Assembly: GCA_035772785.1 (NCBI GenBank)
Contig: JAOCPU010000032.1
Span: 62,001-126,000 of the forward strand
Direction of reading: 5' to 3'
Origin: Phlebiopsis flavidoalba
Lineage: Eukaryota; Basidiomycota; Agaricomycetes; Polyporales; Phanerochaetaceae
DNA: 64,000 bases
Part shown: positions 26,201 to 38,296 of the stretch, piece after piece
Layout: each line of letters begins with the position of its first letter
Position numbering within the stretch: position 1 is the stretch's first letter
Notes under the pieces: model-generated
Told to the model about the DNA's origin: nothing
The model's input: only the letters and a program-made list of their open reading frames with translations
Databases searched by the model: none
Made by a program: the position numbers and the translations under genes

Positions 26201-26433
26201 CTGCGGGCAGACCAACATTACCGTCTACCAGCACTACACCATCCCGGATATCGCGCTCATCTGCGTTGAGCGACCCGCCTGTGCACTCCTCGCCTATCAC
26301 CCCCGCAGCTCGCAAGCCCCGAATCGGCGCCGGAATGGTGTATCGCACTGGCGCTGGCGCTGGCTCTGCGAAGCCGAGTATGCTCAGAGCACCCAGCTCG
26401 ACCAATCTGCGATCAGCAGCTGGACGAGTGTAG
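23300..26433 (+). CDS. Large Ser/Pro-rich intrinsically disordered protein (frameshifted, spliced)
   Basis: Not assignable to a named family. A CT-rich leader (23040-23290) precedes it. Introns with good borders are 23412-23464 (GTGCGT...GGCAG), 24901-24970 (GTGAGT...GACAG) and 25191-25243 (GTGAGT...CTGAC...CATAG). Coding blocks in order: Pro-rich SLPPPSPLPPVPGPSPIS near 23670-23730; Ser-rich SKMSLASTASMYSKRDSVAT near 23770-23825 and SPTSSRKGSTASVRVSPF near 23870-23920; acidic EPKIYEEDQAEISMITLSD near 23990-24045; basic RVLTFPPSWRLRHVPRRKSS near 24450-24510; acidic DRDEDEESDYGQVLDGTGTA; then after introns DTVKRRVRHRDGALLRGG (about 25294-25345), GIGLTTGLGWSDSEDEDAP and a Ser/Pro-rich tail ending SAAGRV-stop near 26433. 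Mixed Ser-rich, acidic and basic patches suggest a phosphoregulated scaffold; that role is inference. The start codon is not certain. Confidence 0.55.
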
Positions 26434-26439
26434 GCGTAG

Positions 26440-27155
26440 CCTCAATATAAACTATAATCACTGTGTTTCACGGTTGTAACAAACTCACACCCACCCTCTC
26501 TTTGGCACCACACAGACACGGAAGATCACTGGAATGGGACATTGGCTCCGGATTCTCTACAGGCTAATCTTTCCGTGTTGTTTTTGTTCATACTTCACAT
26601 TTTGTCATGTTACACTCCCACTGCTATCGTCATTACATCTTCCTCACTGACATTACCATCCACTCGTTTGACATCCTGAATAGGGCACACCACCGTTGTT
26701 TACCACTACCGTACCACTAGCACCCGATTCTCACTTCGCGCTACCACCATTACTAGTTCGATAGGGTCCACATTTCCTCCATTGTGCACCCGTCGCGTAC
26801 CGTCATTGTTTATATACCGCCATCCTCGGGGAAGTGTAGGCTTCGTTTGGATCACAGAGATTATCTTAGGAGGAGTTTATTAGTTGAATTAGATTGTACA
26901 GTCGTAACAAAATATCTATCGTCAGTTGTACATTTGCTCAGCTCCTTACGTTCTTATTGCGACGTGTAAACCAAAATTCAACTGACTCGTGGCCATCTGT
27001 GAACGACAGCTCCTGCCTAAACGGTCACGACACCAGATGATGGCGCCAATATCTGGCCACAGGCTCACGTGGCTGTGCGCACGCGTCGTGGACGCGCCTG
27101 ATCTATCGTGAATTTTGATGGCTGCATACTATTCCTTTGACCTCATCCATCCACC
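26440..27155. other. Intergenic region
   Basis: AT-richer sequence with short frames, holding the 3' flank of the Ser-rich gene and the upstream region of CSE1. No clear TATA box; the ATG context at 27156 (CCACCATGTCC) is a good Kozak match. Confidence 0.5.
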
Positions 27156-30100
27156 ATGTCCGAACTTCCTAGCCTCCTTCTCGCATCTCTCAATCCGCAA
27201 ACAAGAAAACAGGCCGAGCAGAGCCTCACCGCTCTCAGCCTCCAGCAGGGCTTCCTTCCACATCTCCTTCGGGCTCGTCCTTGAGCCATCCCAGGATCGG
27301 TCTGTGAGGTTAGCGGCGAGCGTGTTCTTCAAGAATGTCGTGAAGAACAAGTGGGAAGACGTGCGTTATCCTCAACTTCTACTCATATTGCGCTCCTTAC
27401 GCATGTTTTCAGGAAGAGAGCCCTGTGGCGGAGGCAGACAAAGCGTCCTTGCGCAATGATCTCGTGCCTGCCATGATCGCACTGTCCGCTCCTTCAGACA
27501 AGGCCGTTCCGCGCGCAAATTGCGGAATCAATCTCTCTGATTGCAAGTGTGGACTTCCCCCAGCCATGGGGGTGATCTGATCGACGTGAGCAATCCGTTT
27601 AGTGTGGCCTCACCCGCGGATTCGTCTTACCATGCACGGGATAGAAACTTGTTAGCTCGTTGTCGCAACATGACTATTCTGTCAATATCGGTGTGCTCCA
27701 GACTGCACACTCTATATTTCAGCCCTGGCGCGCAGCTACCCGATCGGACTCGCTCTTCACGGTCATCAACTATGTCCTCGAGCGCTTTAGCAAGCCATTC
27801 CTTCAGCTCTTCGAAATCACCGCGCAGTCTCTCTTGAGCAATGTACCACGGCGACGCTCAGTTCAACATTAGAGATGAGAGCACAAGCAATGGCTCTGAT
27901 GGGGATATCTACTATGACTTGACTTGCCAGGACTTGCCACCAGATATGGAAGACAGTCACCGAAATTCTTTGGACCCGAGAGTGGACTATTCTTGCAATT
28001 TCTTGCGTGGGATCACAGAGCGCAGCTACAGGGGCGACGTGCGTTATATTCTATCCGTCTACATACACGCGCTGCACCTTACAGTCCGTTACGTTAGCCA
28101 GATGACCTGACTCCATCGCTTCCCTCTCAAATAAAAACTGGCATCCTTGAGAATCGTCGAGGTACGCGATTGCAAAACTTTCAAGTTGATGCTCTTTGAC
28201 GCGAGCCCTCACAGTTGTATATCATAACTATACCCCGAGACCTTGCAAACGTCAGCATCAGTAGAAGCTTTCGTTCAGGGCGTTTGGCATCTTGTTGGCG
28301 GAGGCAAGCGGTCAGGCGTAGCAGATGACGTGAGTATGTTTCCTTCCAGGAATGCTGATGATAGCGTACTAAAGCCCAGTCTCGTTTACAGCTTGTTTCG
28401 CAATTCACTACGATTCATTTCCACCCGCTATCCGTACTGGCTACTACAAACAGCCCTATTCTCGTCAAAGGAGACAATATCTGGCCTCGTCCAGGGCGTG
28501 TGTCCGGTACCAAATGTCGGCAAACATTCTTCGGGGGTACTTTATTTGATCTGACACAGCGAACTATTGTGTATCTCACGTACAATTACACAGAGCACGA
28601 GATAGAGCAAGTTCTAGGAAGACGACCACACTTGAGTACATCCTGTCTGGACCTTTCCCTTCCCTCTGCTGCGAGCGGCCTCGGCCCGGGCTCACACGAC
28701 TCCGGTCACGCACGCCGTCAAGCCGCCGGCCGTGATGTAGTTCGCTGCACGCTGGTCTCCTCTGGCATGGAGGCAGAGACCACTGAAGTCACGGGGCGCG
28801 TGGATTAACCAGGGGTCTCCAAGAATACAATAGCAACAAGACAAAGGAAGACAGTTGGAAGGCCAAGGATACCGCGGTTTACCTCTTGACTGCCGTCGCG
28901 ACAAGAGGCAGCACGACACAGGTTAAGTGGTATCCCTTGTGGCAGGCGTAAAAATTTCACTTATGTCGACGCTACAGCACGGCACACATTCCGTGACCTC
29001 GACAAACGCCCTCGTAGATGTCGTCCAGTTTTCTTCTCCGAGCATGTTTTCCAAGACCTTCAGGCAGAGCCCGGCACTGTACACCCTTTGCTCCAGGGTC
29101 GACGCCATCCGTTTCCTCTACACCTTCAGAACACAGGTCAGCGTTTTAATTCACTTCGCTGGCGAACAGTTATCTGACGTAATGGTATCAGCTCACAAAA
29201 CCGCAACTCCTTTCTGTACTCCCGCTATTGGTGAAACATCTTGGCTCGGATAACTACGTGTGCTACACATACGCTGCGATAAGCATTGAACGTATTTTGT
29301 TCATAAAGCAGGGCACCCAGCTCTTGTTCTCACAAGCAGATGTCCACGAGTTTGCGCCTGCACTAATCGATGCCCTACTCAAGAAGGCAGAGCAGGGTGG
29401 TACCCCCCCGAAAAGGTCGCGGAAAACGACTATCTCATGAAGTGTAGGTCCTGCCCGTTCCTTCAATTGCGTTTTTCGCTCAACGTGACCGTTTAGGCAT
29501 CATGAGGGTGATCATCACCGCCCGTTCATCACTAGTTGCGGACTTCCAGACGATTCTTGGCCGGCTAGTCAATATACTGGGAATCATCTCCAAGAACCCC
29601 AGTAACCCTAATTTCGACCAATACATCTTTGAGAGTATTTCGGCGCTCATGCGGTAAATATATGTCCCTCCTACTAGGTTGTCATTGTCATTGACAGCGA
29701 TTGTATTTTAGGTTCGTCGTCGCTGCGAAGCCCGACAGTCTACCCGTATTCGAGCAAGCGCTTTTCGGACCGTTCACAATCATCCTCCAGCAGGACATTG
29801 ACCGTGGGTATCACACGATCTGCTTTTCAAATTTTTTCGCTTATGCACAGTATGCAGAGTACATTCCCTACGTCTTTCAGCTGCTCGCGCAGATGCTCGA
29901 GCTACACACAGCTGACATCCCGGGGGCATATCGCGAGCTTCTTCCCTTCCTACTCACGCCGGCAGCTGGCAGCAGAAGGGCAGCGTGCCCGGGCTTGTGA
30001 AGCTCCTCAAGGCGTTCCTTGCGCGTGACGCCAGGCAGATGATCGCCAGCGGCCAGCTTGTTGCTGTACTCGGCGTCATTCAGCAGCGCTGATTCCCTCG

Positions 30101-30983
30101 AAGTTGAACGTTTTTACGGATGGGGATTCGATCTCCTGCAGTCGGTTGTTCAGTATATCCCGCCGTATGTCTCGCTTCTCCTAGTCCAACAGCGGTCTTT
30201 GATGATATATCTAGAGCGGACCTCAAGCAATACTTCCGTCAACTCATTCTTAATTTATTACAGCGCTTGCAGACGAGCAAAACGGACAAATATGTCTACT
30301 ATTTTGTTTACTTTTTGCTCTTTTCGATGGCCGTCAAGGTAGACAACCTGACTCCAGACTTTGTTGTGGGTGCCGTCGAAGAGGTTCAGCCTGGGTACGT
30401 TGCAGTGGATACCACACGCTCGTTGTCTTCTGATCCTCGGACAGACTCTGGTCCCAGATCCTATCGAACATCGTCACCCCGCAGGTGCCAAAAATGCTTA
30501 CAAAAGACCGCAAGGTCGTTGCCGTCGGTTTGACTCGCCTTCTGACGCAGAGCGAAGTTCCATGCTGCGCGAACCATTCCGCACAACACTGGTACGGGGT
30601 CTCCGCCTTCTTCACGGAGCGTTTCCTTTCTCACAGGTGACTAGGCCCGCTGCATTCTCCGCGCTCGTCAAACTCTTCTCCGAGCCGCAGTACCTCACCA
30701 AAGACGCAGACGAGGACCCCGACGCAGGGCTGACCGCCGTCGACTTCGAGGAGCAGAACGCGGGCTAACCAGGCGGCGTACTCGCGCCTCGCAGCGTCCG
30801 AGAGCGCCAGTCCCGTTGACCCTGTCGCGTACGTAAAATCGCGACCCTTGGGCGGGGACCTGCTGGGCCAGGAGCTGGTGCGCCTGACGAAGGCTGACCC
30901 GAGGGCGAAGGCGCTCCTCGCTGCGGATCCGAGCGTGGCGCCATTCCTGCAGGACGTTGGCGGGTGCCGGCTATAGTATTTAG
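27156..30983 (+). CDS. CSE1: Exportin CSE1/CAS (XPO2), importin-alpha re-exporter (frameshifted)
   Basis: CSE1 is the importin-beta superfamily exportin that returns importin-alpha to the cytoplasm with RanGTP. From ATG 27156 the N-terminal MSELPSLLLASLNP and RKQAEQSL are read, then RLAASVFFKNVVKNKWED (importin-beta N-terminal repeat) just before an intron (27361-27412). VDFPQPW and DLID precede an intron (27586-27644); KLVSSLSQHDYSVNIGVLQ follows. Further family blocks: TCQDLPPDMEDSHRN near 27927-27970, EAFVQGVWHLVGGGKRSG near 28264-28317, RDLADVVR-like helices near 28700-28760, VDAIRFLYTFRTQ near 29098-29135, VKHLGSDNYVCYTYAAISIE near 29229-29288, FDQYIFESISALM before an intron (29654-29711), then VAAKPDSLPVFEQALFGPF, YIPYVFQLLAQMLELHTADI and DKYVYYFVYFLLFSMAVKVD. 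It ends at a TAG near 30974-30983. The length fits the family (about 960-990 residues). HEAT-repeat order is intact; the frame is broken many times. Confidence 0.92.
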
Positions 30984-31264
30984 GTCACGCGTGGCCGCTT
31001 TCTCTTGTACGACTCCTGGCGTGATTATGTTACTATGTCTTAGTCACTTTCCTGCGCTCAATCATCATTCCCTTGTTAGTAACCAAACACGCATTATTCA
31101 CGACGCTGTAAAACATTCTGCACTCGCACGACCCACCTCGATCTATTTAGCGAGAGCTGTATTAGTAGACGAGTCGGTGGGCATGCAAGTTCGCAAATTG
31201 CATACTATTCGTCTTAATAATCGTACAGAATTTCATTCTTTGTTTCGTTCAGAATTTGCCACCA

Positions 31265-32479
31265 TTATGCAATCCACCCCTTTGCCTTGAACTGATCGAG
31301 CGTATCCGCCACGCACTCGGGAAAATCTTTTGATCGTTTATATGTAATATCGAGAATTCGCTTGCTCTTTGCGGTGTCGTACTTGGCAGCAAACACCGCG
31401 GTCGCAGGGTCGTACGAGGTGTTACCAGTAGGCAAGGACGAGTCATACGCGTGCGCCGCATTCACTGAGAGAATGTGAGCGAGTAAGAACAGGAAATGTT
31501 GTAAAGGGGACGTACGCCAGTCTTGCCAGTTGTAGGGCTCAGAGGAGATGATGATATACGTTCGCCACCTGCCGCCTCTTTCTCGAGAGCAAAGCGCGTG
31601 TGCGAGGCCTACGTCCCCGCACGTCGATGAACGAAGAACTAGAGCAAAACGCTATCAGCATGGTGCGATGTGCAAGAGGAGGACTGTAATTATACCCGAC
31701 AGAAGCGAGCTGCTCGGCCGACCGTGTTCCCTTCACAACCGTGTCGTACCAATCCTGCATCGAAGTATTAAGCGCGCCTGGAGAGTCGACTTCGTGCAGG
31801 ACAGGCCCAAACACGAACGGCGGGTTCAGCACCGCCAAGTCAAAGTTCAGCGCGTCCTTCTTGATTTCCATAAACTTCCACGCCGCACGCTCTGCGAGAG
31901 GTCTTGCTCGCGCGGTAGACATCCACCGCGGTGGCAGCAGAGCCCTTAGTCTCGACCTGCTTCACCGAGTAGTCGTTCCAGTCTGTGCCTCGGAGTACGT
32001 GCGCGCGACGCCGTCGGGGGTAAGTACGGACGCACATGACGCGGTCAGGACTACGCGCTTGACAGTGTCGTTTGCGTGCAGCAGCGCGCTCTGCAGGATG
32101 CTGCCGGTGCCAGCCACAGCCGGGGTGATCATTTCGTGCGGCTCCTTGACGTTGAAGTGGAAGGGCGACGCGGTGTGCGCGATTGCATCGACACCTTTCA
32201 CGGCTTCGTCAAACGCGCCCTCCTATGCGCCACAATATCAGTACTGTTCTGAAACCATGTTCATCCAAAGGCTGACTTTGGTAATGTCGGGCACGACGAC
32301 GACCTCGAGCTTATCTCCGTGCCTCTTTGAAAGTTTCCTTCAGGTGCGCGATCTTCGATGCGGACCGGACCGTCCCGCGAACAGTGAAACCATGGTCGAG
32401 TAAAGACTTAACAACCCAGAGGGCGATGTAGCCGTTTTGCGCCGGTAACGAGTACCTTGCCTTGGGTAATAGCGGGCAT
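31265..32479 (-). CDS. NAD(P)-dependent extended-SDR reductase (dihydroflavonol-4-reductase/Gre2-like)
   Basis: Cytosolic oxidoreductase of the atypical/extended SDR family; members reduce aldehydes, ketones or methylglyoxal with NADPH. ATG at 32479 gives [14 protein letters not shown], followed by [20 protein letters not shown] and [16 protein letters not shown]. The Rossmann motif is split by one extra T (plus strand) in a run at 32435-32438, a clear single-base insertion. [20 protein letters not shown] lies near 32195-32140, [14 protein letters not shown] near 32075-32035, the catalytic YRASK at 31917-31903, and [17 protein letters not shown] near 31840-31790. An intron at 31515-31465 (GTACGT...CTCAG) follows YNWQDW, then [19 protein letters not shown] and the C-terminal [14 protein letters not shown] (31265). 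The active-site Ser (in LTASCAS), Tyr and Lys are visible. Length is about 345 residues after splicing. Convergent with CSE1. The substrate cannot be deduced. Confidence 0.9.
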
Positions 32480-32566
32480 CCTCTGGTGAGTAGTAGTGTC
32501 GCAGTCTGAGTGACAGTGTCCAAGATCAATACGATAAGACAAAGGAATACACACACGGCGGCTTAC

Positions 32567-32574
32567 ATATATAT
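32567..32574 (-). promoter_or_regulatory. Possible TATA element of the SDR reductase
   Basis: ATATATAT on the minus strand lies about 90 bases upstream of the ATG at 32479. Confidence 0.4.
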
Positions 32575-32599
32575 CGTCACCAGTCGGAGCAATCGATGT

Positions 32600-34120
32600 C
32601 AGTCAGGTGACGCCTGGATTCAGCATTCAGAGTGGTAGTGTGATGGCGAAATGAGAGAGACGATACACCCGCACACGTACGGATATATGTCATATTTTCT
32701 CGAATGTCAGTAGGAAATTGGAGTACTCAAAAAACTGATCTGGCAGCGTTTACAAGTCGGTCAAAGTAGAGCGGCAAAGGCCGATCACAAAACCGGGATG
32801 TTGAAGCTGTCCTTCCCACGCTTCGCTCTGACAGCTCGGGATACACACACACCAGCGGCATCCACTGCCATCCAGTACTCGGATCGACTGTCATCCAAAT
32901 CCGTGTTAATATTATAGTCAAGCTACGGAGACTGGGGGCGGGTTCAGTACGTGTCCCCCTTCTTTCTACCCGCTTTTCCACGCTTGATCATAGCAGAGAC
33001 CCATATCATAATTGGTCACAGGGCCGTCGCTCAAAATATTTTCTGGAGTGGCCAACGAAGTGTAAGGCCACCAGCCCAGCGTCCACCGTTGACTTTGGGA
33101 TCATGATGACCAATCGCGAGAAATCGCTCGCTACCGTGATTTCCTGCTGGTTATCTCATGAGGCTGAAGAAGCCATCAGGCCCGCATCTTTCATGAAATT
33201 TGGAGTCTGACGTTTATTGCCCTTCGTGCGTGTAACAAAAATCTCCGAGTGATTCTTGCCAATTTATTTTTCCTTCACGTTAATTGCAGACACGTAGTCG
33301 CGTTGCACCTCGATGCGATACTTGATGCTGCACTCAATATCATAGACTCGCGGTGCGGCGCTCTTGCCAGTCACTTTACCACTTTCTCTACATGTCCTCA
33401 AGCTGCTGGGACTAACCTTGAGACCCTGGATACAGTTCTACAGCGTCCATAGTGGACCAAACTGCATACAGTGCACGTCAGGCGCCGTCCGGTGCAAAGC
33501 GAGGATTCCCCGGACACATTCGACTGGGACAAACTATATTCTTACATGCCTTACGACTTCAGCGGCGAGGAGTGGCTCAGAGCGGATTTGAAGGCTCACA
33601 TGCCTGAAACTGTACAACGAAGGGTCTTGTTTCACGGACTAGCCCCTGGACTGGGTCATTTTGGCCGTTTGGCTTGATCTTACACTGTCACGATCTCCCG
33701 GTAAGTTACGGGCACGGGTTGGTGCTCGGTGCTTCTGCGCTCATTCAACATGAACATAGCTTTTGTTGTCAGTGTTCAATCTGAGAAGGTCCAACACAGT
33801 ACAAGGGACTAGAGCGCTTTGAACAAGCTTTGATGAATTTATGATAAGTCGTCTTCAGCTAGTCAAGATCCGCTCTTGTCGCTCTGGAGGTGACCAAACT
33901 TCGTGTGAGCCTCTCTCTACGGTGAGGCTTCTGGATTCACTTTGAACACAAGGCCATATCTGCCCGTTTCCGCGATTCGTTCACTGACGGGATGTTGTGA
34001 AGCTGCGCACGAGTTTTGTATAACAAAAACAAGGCTATCCCTGCACTGGATGAAGTAGTCCTGCTAGGAGCCGCAACCTACGTGAGTCTTTACCACAAGA
34101 TCTGTGCCAAGGTACTCATT
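32600..34120. other. No recognisable gene; short plus-strand frames near 33.3-33.7 kb
   Basis: Frames at 33249-33452 and 33471-33677 (plus) read coherently (for example DWDKLYSYMPYDFSGEEWL) but belong to no family I recognise and lack clear splice borders. They could be part of an unknown or decayed gene. Confidence 0.35.
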
Positions 34121-34160
34121 GTCAGAGCCTCCAGCATTGAAGACCCTCGTTGATTTCAGC

Positions 34161-35188
34161 ATGGAAAGGCTCCCTCTCGAATTGTGGGAGCAAATAGGCA
34201 AAAGAGCTTTGCATTGACGGGGGACGTACAGGCTGGCGCCTCTCTCCCTCTGGCGTCGAGCGCGGCGGCATGAAACAATGCGACACAGGACCGTGCGTTA
34301 CACTTCGGTCATGATTTGTCAATAAGAAGAGTTGCTTCGCCCTTCGCAAACCTTCTGAACCAAACGGTCTCACCTTGCTCGATTACCCACCTCTTCATCT
34401 CATATCGCACAGACTTCTTCTATCCGCTGCAGTCGAAGCCCTTGTCCGATGCGGAAGAAGCATGCATCCAGATCCTTTGCCGAGCTGCACCGAGCTTGGT
34501 GACGCTTTCCTTGCACAACGGCGCGCTGTTCAAGGCCAGCAACACCAAAGTGCTCTTCCCCGCATTGCGCGACCTCTTCCTTCCAAGTTTTATGCCGCTA
34601 CCGGTACCTGGAACCATATACCCTCATGTTCCCCAATCTCCAACGGCTGCATATTCTTCAAACCTGACCTTGACCTTGGCCTTACCTTCTGGGAGGACCT
34701 TATAGCAATCGCCCCTACCACTGCTGAAATATTCTTTGCGTGCGTTTCCGGCAGAACGTTTCTTCCATTCCTGAGGATCATTACGAAAGTCCCCGTTGTT
34801 CATTTCGATGAGCCTATCCCCGTACCCAAATTCCCCTATTCATATGACGAATACGCCCCAGAATCACAAGAGGCATTCCGCGCAGCCACAATTGCAGCCA
34901 AATTGTCTCTTGTCAACAGAATTTGGGTGCAGCCCCAGAAAGCCGGGGACCCGCATGGCGAAGAACGTGTATGTGGGCATGGTGATGCGTGTGTATGGGG
35001 GCATGCAGGTTGCTCTGCGGCAAATCGAGGACACTGTCAAAGAGAGAGGAGGATCCCCTCAGCTTCGTCGAGTCATGAGTGGGAAAGGTGGATATAGCAT
35101 AGCGCAGGCGCAGGCCGACTGGCTGGATGTGCTGAACGGAGGGACTGGACCGTGGTGCGACAAAGTCGATGATGACGCCGAATTCTAA
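34161..35188 (+). CDS. F-box-like protein, tandem copy 1 (frameshifted)
   Basis: The start MERLPLELWEQIGKRA (ATG 34161) is an F-box first helix of the type MExLPxELWExI seen in many Agaricomycete proteins. A GG-RTGWRLSLSL segment (usual TDGGxTGxxLSLVSR) follows near 34217-34250, then RTVRYTSVM near 34285-34315, AEEACIQILCRAAPSLVTLS near 34447-34509, LFPALRDLFLPSF near 34553-34592, PDLDLGLTFWEDLIAIAP near 34660-34715 and SGRTFLPFLRIITKVPVVHF near 34748-34806. It ends in a charged tail with WLDVLNGGTGPWCDKVDDDA before a stop at 35186-35188. The last 370 codons' worth of plus-strand frame is comparatively well kept. Substrate unknown. Two further copies lie downstream. Confidence 0.72.
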
Positions 35189-35369
35189 TATGTACCATGC
35201 CCGTTTACTTCATTTCACGATCGTCTCATCAGATAGGCTTGTCAGAATTTTTCTCCTTTCGCAAGCACTCGCGCCTTTTGACTCTGTAACGGCTTACGTA
35301 TAGCCCCTGCTTTTTATGACAGAAATTTTCCGTAGACACTCACGCGTGAGTCACTAGTCAGAGGTGGGG

Positions 35370-35490
35370 CAAGCATCTAGCCAAAAGTACTTTCTTGAGC
35401 GGCGCCGAAACTGAATCATGTCCGATTCCCCTCTATCTTCATGCCTATGCATGCGCAACTTCTTCGCAAATTCCATGCTATACTAGTATC
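35370..35490 (+). pseudogene. Fragment of a third F-box-like copy
   Basis: The sequence TACTTTCTTGAGCGGCGCCG, ending at about 35407, nearly matches the copy at 38.6 kb (ATACTTTCTCGAGCGGCGCC, just after 38598). There it encodes the ILSRAAPTLVTLYLHD block. Downstream CTCTATCTTCATGC recurs in both. No F-box start or C-terminal part is seen around it, so it is a short remnant inside the 3' flank of copy 1. Confidence 0.5.
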
Positions 35491-35499
35491 CGGATTGGG

Positions 35500-38290
35500 T
35501 CATTCCCCCCTTTCATTCTAGGTTGGCAGCGCATCTAGAATGTGGGGAGGGGGATGACCTTCCGCGGCGGTGTGTAATATGTTCATGCCACTATCGCAAG
35601 AATTCTAAACTGTATCGGTCGAACTGGTGAAGCGCCGCCTCTGGCGGCAGCAACCTTGCTTGTCTCCTCGTTCGCAGGCAGCAGGACGAACGGAGAATCT
35701 TTGACAGTTATTAAAAATTTTGGGTTGGCCCGTGCGCTACACACGTCATGTCTGGCCACTAGTACACAGGGTCCATACCGGCTTGTTTACAGCGTACATG
35801 TCTGAGTTCTCTCCCTGCACCAAACGGCAGAATGCGTTTGTCTCGCCCAAGTCGACCCAATTTGTGCAAAACAGCTGTACACGTTGTGTCTATATCACAT
35901 GCGGTGGACACCCCTGCTCACATTGCATCTCCATGGCAGGATTTCTCCCAGCTCTTCCACAGTCTATGCAAATCTGCAGGCACAAGGACATAATTAGCGC
36001 TATAGCGAGGGCGCCATTGACCGGTTGGGCGTTGTCACAAGTCTGTGGACTACTCTATGCGCCAATGTGCTCACACCCGCACATGGCTATATCAAGTCCA
36101 AGTCGTAGTGTCGAGTAGACAGGCTGTCCTAAATACAGCCAGAAATGGCGGCCGCACACCCTTCCCCGTCCTGAGCGTACCGAGGACCTTGGCTGTGGTG
36201 ATGGTGCTTGGCCTGTTGCGAGGGTGCGACCATAAGCTCGGTATGCTCGTAACGTTCATCCTGGGCGGCCTTCGAGCTCCAGCACATTCAGTGTGTTCAC
36301 GGTGTGGTACCGGGAGTGCTCATTCGACACGTCCGTTGGTGGTTTTGGGCAATACTGAGACGGCCGCGCCATCCATACAGCGTGCTGACTATTGAAGGGA
36401 ATCACGCGGCGCCTTTGATTCTTGTACGCGAGACGAGTGCAAAGCCTGTTGTGAGGAGTTGTTAGTCATGCTAATGGGATTCCATAAACAAGTACTCACT
36501 ATGGTGGGTTTGTCGTCATAGACTATAGGTGCGACGACTCTGACAAACCACGGCGCGCGGGTTTTACCTCAGCCCCCACTCGTGGCGCTCGCCTTGAGGC
36601 TTGAGCTTCTGGATAGTCTCGTGTACGCGCCGCGTAGACATAAAACAAATTATGGGAGGTATTAATATGGACACGCGGCTCGCGTCGGGGTGCTGCGCGA
36701 AGCCCATTTGACAGTCCCTGACGCTTAAATTAGATTCAATATTGTTAGTATCTGAGTGCAGAGTCTGTAGGCTGACTCTCCATCGTGCCCGGCGTCGAAT
36801 GTTTGAGTACAGCCCTGGTCTGCTTGGTCCATGCGTGTTCCAGTCATGAGATGGCCACTGGCCAGTGTCTGCGCGCTGCGGGATGAGTCGTAGGCGCCCT
36901 GGCCTGAATATTCGTTGATGTGCCAGAACCTGTACATTAAACTCAGAGGCTGTAGAATACGCATGAGTTATTAAGTAGAGATCAACAAGCCATACTGAGC
37001 TAATAAGCATGGTGTTTGAGGCATCAGTGTGCGTGCAGGAAGTTAACAAAGAATACTGGGGGCCCATTCGCTGGCCACAACAGGTGTGAATGGAAGACAC
37101 AACTTTTTGGTGTCAAATACAAGCTACAGCATAGTGCCCCGGTGCAGCTGTGATATATTTGAGGCAGTATAGGTACATTAGAGAGTGCTAGAGCATAGTC
37201 TTTGGAAACGGCGACACCGACAGTTTGTGAACGGGCGCTACGTGCGACTATTTGTAGTTGTTTGTTCGGGGGGTTTCAGCCCCTATAGGCAGTATATGCT
37301 CGCTTCGCTCGCAATTAGTTAAAAGAGCTGTCTCTGGCGTTGAAATACTTCTGTGGGATTGCCTGGGTGCGATGTGCAGGCCTCAGTAAGTTGCGCCTCA
37401 CGCGCACGGTTGACCGTGTCGAACCCGACGAATCGAGGCCCGTCCGTTTGAACTCATGTGCCGACTTAGTGGCCGATATAGAGATGCCACCGTATTGTTT
37501 ACTACTGACTAGTATCACAGTGAAGGAGGAGAACAAACAAAATTAGACATTAGTCGCGGAGAAAGATGGTGGTAAACGAACGTGAGCGAGGGGCGCGACC
37601 TGGCGACGCGCCGCGTCCACACTATGAGCGTTTCTTGCAACGTCACGTCACGACTGTGTTACTTATATCGTCTAAGCCACGGTGTCTAGGCGACAGAAAA
37701 GTCGCCAGTGTCATTTGGGATACATCATCTATAATTAAAGCATTTCTGCTTTATGTTGACACAATTATACGCTTGTGGGTTGAAGGAGACGGGAGGCCAC
37801 CGAAAAGGCGGGTTTCCCAAAGCGTGGTGCGTGACGTGACTGTAAGTGATGCATTCGCGGCAAAGTCCGGTGAGTTGGAGGTTGAATTTCAAATAATTGT
37901 GCCCCCCCGACCTTGACAAGCAAGGTAATTCTCATAGACTTTCCGTCGTTGCCTCTCCCGCCCAATCCTCCCGCATTCCTCCGGTCCGTTTTTGACTCTG
38001 ACACCGAAGACGACAGCTGGAGTATGAATCTGGTATTGAGATTGAATCATACAAAACATATCACCTTATCCCCGCTTTGAACTTTCCAATGACTCACTAG
38101 TTGACCGGTCAGCTGAGTGAATTCGAAGTTGAAGGGGGTATAAATACACAGCGAGTGCTCGTTGGCTCCGGGGCCATTTCGTCCCGCTTTAAGAACATTG
38201 GGTTGATGTTCCACGTAAGCACCTGCCCGTTTTTGTTAGTAAAACAAGCCACATACTCAATCAAAAGCAGGCCTGAGCACTACAAGGCAC
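35500..38290. other. No recognisable gene between F-box-like copies
   Basis: Open frames such as minus 37100-36564 (178 codons) and plus 35720-36118 have no recognisable domain. The C-terminal end of the minus frame (HETIQKLKPQGERHEWGLR) reads like protein but is unassigned. Confidence 0.35.
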
Positions 38291-38296
38291 GATAAC

